A DNA stretch of 7,446 bases from Lentimicrobium sp. (lineage in GTDB: Bacteria; Bacteroidota; Bacteroidia; Bacteroidales; Lentimicrobiaceae), in assembly GCA_013336205.1 (NCBI GenBank), contig JAAXUD010000124.1, forward strand, positions 1 to 7,446, in the 5' to 3' direction. Position 1 is the first letter of the stretch. Each line of letters begins with the position of its first letter. The position numbers and the translations under genes were made by a program. Positions 1 to 5,682 of the stretch are shown here, piece by piece. The notes under the pieces were generated by a model. It was not told the origin of the DNA. It worked only from the letters and a program-made list of their open reading frames with translations, and did not search any database.

Positions 1-896
1 AAAAGCGCATCGTAAATTAAAGGAATTTCCTTCAATTCATCGGGTGAGGAATATGATCCTTTCTTGATGCGGTTATCGACAATTGCCTTGGCCACATAAT
101 AATCTATGTAAGGATGTTGCCTTAACTGAGTAACAGACAACTTATTAACGTCAATCCCTGTTATTACAGTTGCATCCGTGAAAACGCCACTTTTAATCAT
201 TTCATAGCGGGCACTGTCAATTCCCGTTACCTCCCGAAGCTGCTCCACAGAAGCATACCCGCCGAGTTTTTCACGGTATTTGATTATCCTCCTGGCCGTT
301 GCCGGACCAATGCCATATACCTTCACCAACTCTGCGGAGTCGGCACTATTCAGCTCAGCCTGATATTTAACCGGCTTATTCCCGGAAGCATAGGATGCCT
401 TTTTTTTAGTGTTGGGATTAGAATTCTGATTCTCCTTCTTTTCTTCAATCCGGAGAAAGGGTTCAAGGGTTTTATAGATTTCGGCGGTAATAATAAAGAG
501 CTTTTTCAGGTCTTCATTTTTTCGAAAGCTACCTCCTTTTTCCCGGTATTTAACAACGCCTGCAGCCTGCTTTTCAGAGAATCCAAGTTTCTGCCACCCT
601 GCTGCATCAAGGGTATTGGGATCAAACTCAAATGGCATAATTGTCTGTCTTACAATTTCCCGGTCGGGATTGGTAAAGTCAAAACCACTGCGCGTTGTGG
701 CAGCCTGAGCCTCCTCCTGTTTCAGAAAATCAGCGATTTCTTTATCAAACATGGAGTCCTTTACCACCACTGGCTTGCGGAAACGATTGTAAACGGAGGG
801 CAATAATACCAGCAAAATAATGAGGGTGATAACTGTAATAATAGCTATCCTTTCTGCTTTACCAAATGAAAAATATTCAATCAGCTGATTTTTCAA
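1..896 (-). CDS. Membrane-anchored helix-hairpin-helix (ComEA-like) protein, 3' end cut by window edge
   Basis: About 298 codons are visible; the family usually ends a few residues later, so little is missing. An N-terminal membrane segment spans residues about 16-35 (hydrophobic I/V/L run after K13-E15-R16), then a charged linker. Three helix-hairpin-helix units follow at about 89-147, 179-239 and 248-298. Each opens with a D/N-N-x-A/L-like segment and continues into a Y/N-R-x-K-x-G-x-[FY] helix; the second contains the classic hairpin G195-I-G-P-A-T-A. HhH repeats bind DNA backbones non-specifically, as in ComEA, so a membrane-tethered DNA-binding role is plausible but unproven. No in-frame ATG precedes the membrane segment and an in-frame TGA lies just upstream, so I chose the TTG at 896; the first ATG (752) would remove the anchor. 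No Shine-Dalgarno is visible. It reads in the same direction as the transporter genes but is separated from them by about 600 bp, so it is probably independent. Confidence 0.85.
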   Translation of the reverse strand, partial: MKNQLIEYFSFGKAERIAIITVITLIILLVLLPSVYNRFRKPVVVKDSMFDKEIADFLKQEEAQAATTRSGFDFTNPDREIVRQTIMPFEFDPNTLDAAGWQKLGFSEKQAAGVVKYREKGGSFRKNEDLKKLFIITAEIYKTLEPFLRIEEKKENQNSNPNTKKKASYASGNKPVKYQAELNSADSAELVKVYGIGPATARRIIKYREKLGGYASVEQLREVTGIDSARYEMIKSGVFTDATVITGIDVNKLSVTQLRQHPYIDYYVAKAIVDNRIKKGSYSSPDELKEIPLIYDAL

Positions 897-948
897 TCTT
901 ATAATATATTGGTTTACAACAGTATTGAATAAATGCGATATTTTAAAT

Positions 949-958
949 CAATACTCCG
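949..958 (+). repeat. Left terminal inverted repeat of the miniature element
   Basis: CAATACTCCG, preceded directly by TTAAAT. It is the perfect reverse complement of 1076-1085. Confidence 0.65.
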
Positions 959-1075
959 GTAATTTTAAGAATCACGCGATGACGCAAAGACGCAATGAAT
1001 TGATTACGAATGATTTAAAATTTCAAAATGAATTTACATAATGCATTGATAATCATTGTTTTAATTTTTTTTTAA

Positions 1076-1085
1076 CGGAGTATTG
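1076..1085 (-). repeat. Right terminal inverted repeat of the miniature element
   Basis: CGGAGTATTG on the plus strand, followed directly by TTAAAT. It is the perfect reverse complement of 949-958. Confidence 0.65.
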
Positions 1086-1257
1086 TTAAATAAAAGTAGT
1101 TCGTTAAACTTCATTTCACCCATGTCTGCATGTTGCAAACAGGCTGACAGAGACGTCAGGACACAGTAATTTGATTTATTTAACTTAACGTCTGATAGAA
1201 TTTATATTTAACAAATTGACAATTAGATATTTACAAATTATCAAGCATTATTAGAAA

Positions 1258-1287
1258 CAAAAGTATTCAGTGCTGATCCTGCTCAAA
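1258..1287 (-). promoter_or_regulatory. Possible Bacteroidota-type promoter reading left
   Basis: On the minus strand TTTG (1287-1284) is followed after 18 bases by TACTTTTG (1265-1258), a full match to TAnnTTTG with one base less than the usual spacing. A transcript would start near 1250 and run about 350 nt, through the miniature element, before the HhH gene start at 896. The region is AT-rich, so chance is a real alternative. Confidence 0.3.
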
Positions 1288-1498
1288 CTATAAATGTTTT
1301 CTTTGCCGGATGCTGTTATTCTACTATTCAGGTATTATACTTAATTCAGATTTACAGATAATTTATTCATCACAGAAACTAAGGATAATATAATTCCTGT
1401 TTCAGGTCTGAGCGATAAAAGCATTGCAGGCTATTCTATAATGCGATTAAGATTATTCATTATAACAACAAAAATAATACAAATGGACAAAGAGAAGG

Positions 1499-1642
1499 TT
1501 ATCTTTCTTCCTCATCATTTTCACTGTATGAATCAGGTTCTGGCTTTGGCTTAATAGTTAACACCTTATAAAAGAACCAGATGGTCAATGCGGTCACTAT
1601 TAATTCAACCACAACCATTGTAATGAAAGCGCTGGTATTCAT
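1499..1642 (-). CDS. MetS-like small subunit of NSS transporter
   Basis: This encodes a 47-residue protein with one membrane span (about residues 5-29, rich in V, I, L, F and ending in W22-F-F-Y-K) and an acidic, proline-containing cytoplasmic-type tail (K31-P-K-P-E-P... ending in E-E-E-R). Its size, its single span and its position directly after an NSS-family transporter match the MetS small subunit, known from the MetPS methionine/alanine uptake system of Corynebacterium, where the small protein is needed for transport. The ATG lies two bases after the transporter stop and is preceded by a strong Shine-Dalgarno (GGGAGGG), implying translation coupled to the large subunit. The sequence is too short for a firm homology call, so the assignment rests largely on context. 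Confidence 0.75.
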   Translation of the reverse strand: MNTSAFITMVVVELIVTALTIWFFYKVLTIKPKPEPDSYSENDEEER

Positions 1643-1644
1643 AA

Positions 1645-3477
1645 TTAAACCCTCCCTTTATTTGTACGATTACGCCATGCAATAAAAACCAGTAATGAAA
1701 TTAACAGGAATACAGTCAGCAATAGTAAACGGGCCATATCAAGATAGAATACACGATTGACCACATTTCCGGCATAAACCACCTGCCCTGTTTCTACAAG
1801 GTCACCCTTTTCGATCAACAATTGATGTTTTGAAGGATTATATTTATAGCTTTTGCTGATTACTTTACCTGAATTGTCAACGGCAGTGGTGCTGAAATAA
1901 TGTTTTTTATTGGGGGCAACATAAATGGAATCGACAATACCTGGGCTTTCGGCTAAGAATGAGCGTGAAAACCATTGGTTGTTAGGGCCTGCTCCCTTGT
2001 GCTGCAACTGGCCCAGGATGCTTTCGTTGTGAAGCTGCCATCCACGGATGTTGATGCGCGACCAATCGTCGTTAACAGGCCTGAGAAGCGCCCCTGTAAA
2101 CACCAATATCAGCATTACCGGTGTTATGTATTTAATAATAAACCGGTAAACCAGGGGAACCTGTATATCAGCGCCATCGGTGATTTCCTTCCAGCCCTTT
2201 TTCAATCCGAAAACCCAGGCGAAAAGTATGGATTCGAGCAAGGCAAATACGACCAGGGAAACCGTGCCGGCCCAATAATCATATTCATCGAAAACACCCT
2301 CGGTGAAGAAGAAGATAGTAGGCAAGCCAAGTAATAGTATCACAATTCCAAACGCGATGGCAGATTTACGTCTCGACCAGTTAAACTCATCCATCATAAA
2401 GCCCATTCCGGGGGTACCCATTGCCAGCGATGAGGTGATTCCGGCAAAGAATAACAAGCCAAAGAATGCTACCCCGGCCACTGCCGAAAGAATCGGCCCC
2501 CACTGTTCGAAAAGGAAAGGCATGGTGCGAAAACCAAGACCGAGGCCGCCGATACCGGTAAGTTCAACTACCCGGTCGATACCCAGGTAGCCAATGGCAA
2601 TCGGGATAATCACCGCGCTTCCAAGCACTATCTCCACGAACTCGTTCATCCAGCCTGCTGACATCGAATTAAGTGCAATATCATCGCTCTTTTTAAGGTA
2701 GGAAGCATAACACTGAATAGAACCCATACCTACACTCAGGGTAAAGAAAATCTGTCCGGCGGCCGCCAGCCATACTTTGGGATTGGCCAGAGAGGTATAA
2801 TCGGGGGTCCAGAGGAAATTAAGTCCTAAAGTGCCGTCAAACAGGGCTCCGTGGGTACCTGCTTTCAGTGTAATTCCCTTTACAGCCAGAAAAATCCCGA
2901 ACACAATCAACAAAGGAACGCCAATCTTTGCCACTTTTTCAATACCGCCACTGATTCCACGACTTAATATCCATGTATTCAGAGCAATGCAAAGCACAAA
3001 AAAGACCAATGCTTCATAAGGAATGCCGGTTGTAGAGGTTGAAAGATCAAGGTAATCAGAGAAAAAAGCGGCAACCGCCGTCTGGTCTAATCCATCAAAC
3101 GAACCTATCACCGAATGTATGATGTAGGACATGGTCCAGCTTTCGATGTAGCAGTAATATGCAGCGATAGCAATATTTGAAAATATTCCGAATACGCCCA
3201 CGTATTTCCATATCCAACGCTTATCCATTGACTGCAGGATAAATGGCGTGGAATGATGTCCGAATTTACCCCCAAACCGACCTGAAGACCATTCAATAAA
3301 CAAGAGCGGGATGCCCATCAGCAGAAATGAAACCAGGTAAGGAATGATAAAGGCGCCGCCGCCGTTCTGCACAGCCTGCACAGGAAATCTCAGAAAATTG
3401 CCAAATCCCACCGCATTGCCAGCCATTGCCAGAACCAGGCCTACCCTCGATCCCCATGATTCAGTATTTGATGTCAT
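1645..3477 (-). CDS. Sodium-dependent amino-acid transporter, NSS/SNF family (LeuT-like), with periplasmic insertion
   Basis: This 610-residue inner-membrane symporter has the LeuT fold. Alignment from memory keeps LeuT numbering at the N-terminus: G20, A22, V23 and N27 (sodium ligands) lie in G-N-A-V-G-F-G-N-F-L-R-F-P, with R30 as outer gate. Y107/Y108 are in TM3. F245-T246-L247-S248 are in the unwound TM6, and N278 (Na1) is in TM7. E282 sits where LeuT has E290, a sign of chloride independence. A345, T348 and S349 complete Na2, and D400 pairs with R30. All sodium ligands are therefore present. LeuT is about 510 residues; the extra length is a roughly 110-residue loop (about 468-578) between TM11 and TM12, predicted periplasmic. 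The small-subunit gene follows two bases downstream. The substrate is probably a hydrophobic amino acid, but this is inferred. No exact promoter match was found in the 151 bp upstream. Confidence 0.95.
   Translation of the reverse strand: MTSNTESWGSRVGLVLAMAGNAVGFGNFLRFPVQAVQNGGGAFIIPYLVSFLLMGIPLLFIEWSSGRFGGKFGHHSTPFILQSMDKRWIWKYVGVFGIFSNIAIAAYYCYIESWTMSYIIHSVIGSFDGLDQTAVAAFFSDYLDLSTSTTGIPYEALVFFVLCIALNTWILSRGISGGIEKVAKIGVPLLIVFGIFLAVKGITLKAGTHGALFDGTLGLNFLWTPDYTSLANPKVWLAAAGQIFFTLSVGMGSIQCYASYLKKSDDIALNSMSAGWMNEFVEIVLGSAVIIPIAIGYLGIDRVVELTGIGGLGLGFRTMPFLFEQWGPILSAVAGVAFFGLLFFAGITSSLAMGTPGMGFMMDEFNWSRRKSAIAFGIVILLLGLPTIFFFTEGVFDEYDYWAGTVSLVVFALLESILFAWVFGLKKGWKEITDGADIQVPLVYRFIIKYITPVMLILVFTGALLRPVNDDWSRINIRGWQLHNESILGQLQHKGAGPNNQWFSRSFLAESPGIVDSIYVAPNKKHYFSTTAVDNSGKVISKSYKYNPSKHQLLIEKGDLVETGQVVYAGNVVNRVFYLDMARLLLLTVFLLISLLVFIAWRNRTNKGRV
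1650..1656 (-). promoter_or_regulatory. Strong Shine-Dalgarno for the small transporter subunit
   Basis: GGGAGGG lies seven bases before the ATG at 1642 and overlaps the last codons (Gly-Arg) of the transporter gene. It is the clearest ribosome-binding site in the window; most starts here have weak or no Shine-Dalgarno, as is common in Bacteroidota. Confidence 0.7.
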
Positions 3478-3618
3478 AAAATCTATCTTGTATTAGTGCT
3501 TACCAGTATTTTCAATCATTAATTGATGGGGCAATCTGCAAACAGAAATAAATAACTTAAAATTTATCAAAGTTGATCCAGGAAGTGTTTCAGTTGTTTT
3601 CCTATATGCAATATTATG

Positions 3619-3642
3619 AAAAAAAAGCCTAAAGAAAGGCCT
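3619..3642 (-). terminator. Intrinsic terminator of the DUF2851 gene, overlapping its stop codon
   Basis: On the minus strand a GCCT/AGGC stem (extended by a G-U and an A-U pair) closes a six-base loop and is followed by eight T (3626-3619). The TAG stop (3631-3629) lies in the hairpin, straddling the loop and the 3' arm, so the final codons double as terminator sequence. Confidence 0.65.
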
Positions 3643-4909
3643 GTTGACCGGGATTTCTGAGTAAAAGATTACCAATCCGGCAATCGAGGCATCTGAATTT
3701 ATCACAATAGTCTGATTTCAAACCGATAAGCGCCTGAGAATTAAATGAAGTAGTCGTATCCATACCGGCAGTCTTCCACTGTCGGGTGATATTATTTGAT
3801 TCGCCTGGTATCTGCATATAATAGCCCAGGGCGCGGTTGCACAATTCATCGTCGGCTATCGCCCTTCCATAAACAAACATAAATGGCAGCACCGCATTGA
3901 TAACCAGCAAAACCGCTGAAGAGTGGCCAAGATTCTTGCGTTCGTTGGCAGATTCTTTATTGAAATGATAATGGGTATCCCAAAAGCCTGAAGCGGCTGT
4001 ATCAAAAACGCCAATCAGGTCGCGGGCATTGCTGCATTCCAGCACCCTCGACAATAAATTAACCTGACCTGCCAGCAATGAAGCAAACTGAGCCAGCCTG
4101 ACTGTGGGAAAGTTAACAGGCCGCATACGCATAAACCGCCAGAGGTGCGGGGAGATTGGAACCAGGTTGTATTTTTTCCTGAGAAAGGAATACTCAGCAA
4201 ATAATTGCTGCGGCCAGGGATCAGTCAGGTACTGATCAAGCAGGCCTGCCTGACCAAAAATCAAAGCCTCCAACTGCATAGGATTATCGAGATGTTTCGC
4301 CAGCACCTTAAAAGGCAGTGACCTTGCCATCATCTCAAAAGGAAGTGCATTGAGGTTAAATCCGAAACTCCGGGCAAGCATCAGGTAAAAAACACCTTCC
4401 CAATCATTCCCGGTCAATGTTAAAAAGTCCTGGATGTATTCAGATTTGCGCTCAAGCCGCTCAATCAGCATCCGTTCGAGCCAGAGGCTGACCTCTTCCT
4501 TATCAACCGATCCGATCTGGTGGATGCAGGGCACCCAGTTTTTACTGGTAATAAATGATTTGTAGGCATCATAAATCCTGTAGTCAATATTCTCCCTGAT
4601 TTCTGCCACTGGCATGGTTCCAATCTCTTGTTTCATATCGTGGTTAAGCACCACATGCAGAATTACGCTGTCGTAAACAGGGTTGTTCTGGTGACCATGT
4701 CTGATCCAGTCAGAAGAATTAATGTGAATCTCAACATTACCGGCCCAGAGTGTTTCGCCAATCCTGAGCCGGGCATTACTGAAGTCAGGGCCTTCGTTGT
4801 GATTGTGAATGCCCGGGGATATTATGTCGATCGGTTCGCCGTAAGTGGTTGAAAGGGAAGAGGCAAATAACCGGTACTTCCAGAGATAATGCAGAAAATC
4901 TTCGCTCAC
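3629..4909 (-). CDS. DUF2851 family protein of unknown function
   Basis: I recognise this as DUF2851, a family I know mainly from Bacteroidota and without an assigned function. With the GTG start at 4909 it is 426 residues. Conserved-looking blocks are the opening S-E-D-F-L-H-Y-L-W-K (2-11), P32-G-I-H-N...G40-P-D-F-S-N-A-R (32-47), the stretch W55-A-G-N-V-E-I-H-I...D67-W (55-68), H71-G-H-Q (71-74) and V82-I-L-H-V-V. Near the C-terminus is a three-cysteine motif, C402-x4-C-x2-C410, that could hold a metal or form a disulphide. No signal peptide or membrane segment is visible, so it is probably cytoplasmic. A TTG at 4954 would extend it by 15 residues that do not look like the family; GTG places the start exactly at the usual family beginning. 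It is divergent from the zapA operon and closed by its own terminator. Confidence 0.9.
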   Translation of the reverse strand: MSEDFLHYLWKYRLFASSLSTTYGEPIDIISPGIHNHNEGPDFSNARLRIGETLWAGNVEIHINSSDWIRHGHQNNPVYDSVILHVVLNHDMKQEIGTMPVAEIRENIDYRIYDAYKSFITSKNWVPCIHQIGSVDKEEVSLWLERMLIERLERKSEYIQDFLTLTGNDWEGVFYLMLARSFGFNLNALPFEMMARSLPFKVLAKHLDNPMQLEALIFGQAGLLDQYLTDPWPQQLFAEYSFLRKKYNLVPISPHLWRFMRMRPVNFPTVRLAQFASLLAGQVNLLSRVLECSNARDLIGVFDTAASGFWDTHYHFNKESANERKNLGHSSAVLLVINAVLPFMFVYGRAIADDELCNRALGYYMQIPGESNNITRQWKTAGMDTTTSFNSQALIGLKSDYCDKFRCLDCRIGNLLLRNPGQQAFL

Positions 4910-4940
4910 TTTAGAAATTTTTATTAAAATTAGGTAAAAA

Positions 4941-4971
4941 TGTGAATTAATCAATAAAATGATTATATTTG
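4941..4971 (+). promoter_or_regulatory. Distal Bacteroidota-type promoter of the coiled-coil/zapA operon
   Basis: TGTG (4941-4944, one mismatch to TTTG), a 19-base spacer, then TATATTTG (4964-4971), a full match to TAnnTTTG. A transcript would start near 4977 and carry about 80 nt of leader. Confidence 0.5.
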
Positions 4972-5004
4972 AACAGAAATGACCTGAAACAGACTGGCGG
5001 GCTG

Positions 5005-5035
5005 TTTGGAAATTTCAAACTTTAACTTATATTTG
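5005..5035 (+). promoter_or_regulatory. Proximal Bacteroidota-type promoter of the coiled-coil/zapA operon
   Basis: TTTG (5005-5008), exactly 19 bases, then TATATTTG (5028-5035): both boxes and the spacing match the phylum's primary sigma-factor consensus. Transcription would begin near 5041, leaving a short leader that contains AAGGA (5047-5051) before the ATG at 5056. Confidence 0.75.
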
Positions 5036-5055
5036 CCGCCATTAACAAGGATTTC

Positions 5056-5343
5056 ATGGAAAGTGCCGAAACACTGATTGCTGGAATTGAATACAAGGTG
5101 CGTAAGCTGATCGGGCAAACCGGAATACTTCAGGAAGAGAATAGTCGACTCAGCAATGAAGTAAATTTACTGAAATCTGAAATTGGAATGCTTGAAGCCA
5201 GGGTTTCTGAACTTCAGGAAAAACAAAAAATATTAAAACTGGCGAAATCGCTAAACAAGGAAGAAAAAAGGACGGAAGTCAAATTGAAAATTAATGAACT
5301 TGTGCGGGAAATTGACCATTGCATTGGACTCTTAAATAAATAA
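5056..5343 (+). CDS. Small coiled-coil protein encoded upstream of zapA (unknown function, ZapB-like candidate)
   Basis: The 95-residue protein is cytoplasmic with no signal or membrane segment. Residues about 20-70 form a long coiled coil with leucine/isoleucine heptad spacing (L22...L32...V36...L39...I42...L46...V50...L53). A basic stretch follows (about 58-75), then a C-terminal segment I-N-E-L-V-R-E-I-D-H-C-I (83-94 region) that looks like a short conserved helix. The start is supported by AAGGA six to ten bases upstream and a consensus promoter just before it. It is separated from zapA by 19 bp and is surely cotranscribed. I do not recognise a named family. Size, coiled-coil nature and linkage to zapA suggest a division-ring partner comparable to ZapB, but this is an inference from context and no sequence similarity to ZapB is claimed. 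Confidence 0.85.
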   Translation: MESAETLIAGIEYKVRKLIGQTGILQEENSRLSNEVNLLKSEIGMLEARVSELQEKQKILKLAKSLNKEEKRTEVKLKINELVREIDHCIGLLNK

Positions 5344-5362
5344 TAAACTGTGAATCAACCTA

Positions 5363-5653
5363 ATGGATGAATTATCGATAAACGTGGTGATTGCAGACAG
5401 GACTTATAAGCTCACGATAGAAAGAAGTGAGGAAGAGACTGTCAGGGCAGCAGCCAAAGCCATCGATGAACAAATGAAAAGCTATGGAAACCACTTTCAA
5501 TATAAAGACAAACAGGATTTGTTGGCGATGGTGGCCTTGCAGTTTTCGACTAATGCCATAGACCTGGGAAACCAGATAAAATTCTCTGAAAAAGGGTTAC
5601 TTTTGAAACTTGAGGAGATAAATGGATTGTTAGCAGTTTCATTGGAAAAATAA
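5363..5653 (+). CDS. zapA: Cell division protein ZapA
   Basis: This 96-residue ZapA-family protein crosslinks and stabilises FtsZ protofilaments at the division ring. The N-terminal globular domain begins with an I-N-V-V-I-A-D-R-T-Y-K-L strand pair (6-17), then E23-E-E-T-V-R-A-A-A-K-A-I-D-E (23-36), and the typical F-x-x-K-D-K-Q-D-L-L-A-M segment (about 45-56). The remaining 40 residues form the C-terminal helix that makes the antiparallel coiled-coil tetramer in the family. Length is normal for ZapA. The ATG at 5363 directly precedes the family's usual beginning; its Shine-Dalgarno is weak, and translation may be helped by the coiled-coil gene ending 19 bp upstream. A 6S-like RNA follows, echoing the proteobacterial zapA-ssrS order. 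Confidence 0.93.
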   Translation: MDELSINVVIADRTYKLTIERSEEETVRAAAKAIDEQMKSYGNHFQYKDKQDLLAMVALQFSTNAIDLGNQIKFSEKGLLLKLEEINGLLAVSLEK

Positions 5654-5671
5654 GAGTTCAATATAAGTTCT
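5641..5671 (+). promoter_or_regulatory. Degenerate promoter-like pair ahead of the 6S-like RNA
   Basis: ATTG (5641-5644), a 19-base spacer, then TAAGTTCT (5664-5671), which keeps four of the six fixed bases of TAnnTTTG. It overlaps the last codons of zapA. Its position would start a transcript around 5677-5683, just where the RNA's pairing begins. The match is weak; processing from the zapA transcript is the alternative. Confidence 0.3.
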
Positions 5672-5682
5672 TTGAAAAACAT

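Larger units (their letters stand above)
949..1085. mobile_element. 137-bp miniature inverted-repeat element (MITE-like) with 6-bp target duplication
   Basis: The element begins CAATACTCCG (949-958) and ends with its exact reverse complement CGGAGTATTG (1076-1085). After one mismatch the match resumes for three bases (TAA), giving 13 of 14. Immediately outside both ends is the same hexamer TTAAAT (943-948 and 1086-1091), as expected for a target-site duplication. The interior has no ORF. It contains the short tandem GACGCAAAGACGCAA (979-993) and further imperfect inverted segments such as AATGATT/AATCATT. Known MITEs are non-autonomous and are moved by a transposase encoded elsewhere. None is present here, so mobility is inferred from the ends alone. 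Confidence 0.6.
897..1498. other. AT-rich intergenic region without a gene
   Basis: All six frames are broken by frequent stops and no stretch resembles a decayed gene. The left part holds the miniature element at 949-1085, described separately. The right part (1092-1498) is strongly AT-rich; I see only one promoter-like match on the minus strand (1258-1287) and a weak hairpin (1417-1444) beyond the small transporter subunit. No tRNA or known RNA fold is recognisable. Confidence 0.7.

Noticed and set aside
1417..1444. Hairpin GCATT/AATGC followed by four T as terminator of the transporter operon
   Set aside because: Only five pairs with a 14-base loop and a short T-run; too weak to call.
1975..3019. 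Open frames on the plus strand inside the transporter gene
   Set aside because: They are antisense to a clearly conserved LeuT-like coding sequence, have no promoter or ribosome-binding site, and their translations look like no protein family.
4628..4852. 74-codon plus-strand frame inside the DUF2851 gene
   Set aside because: Antisense shadow of the conserved N-terminal block of DUF2851.
5016..5049. Minus-strand promoter for the DUF2851 gene (AAAGTTTG with CTTG upstream)
   Set aside because: One mismatch in the -7 box, a poor -33 box and a 22-base spacer; not convincing.
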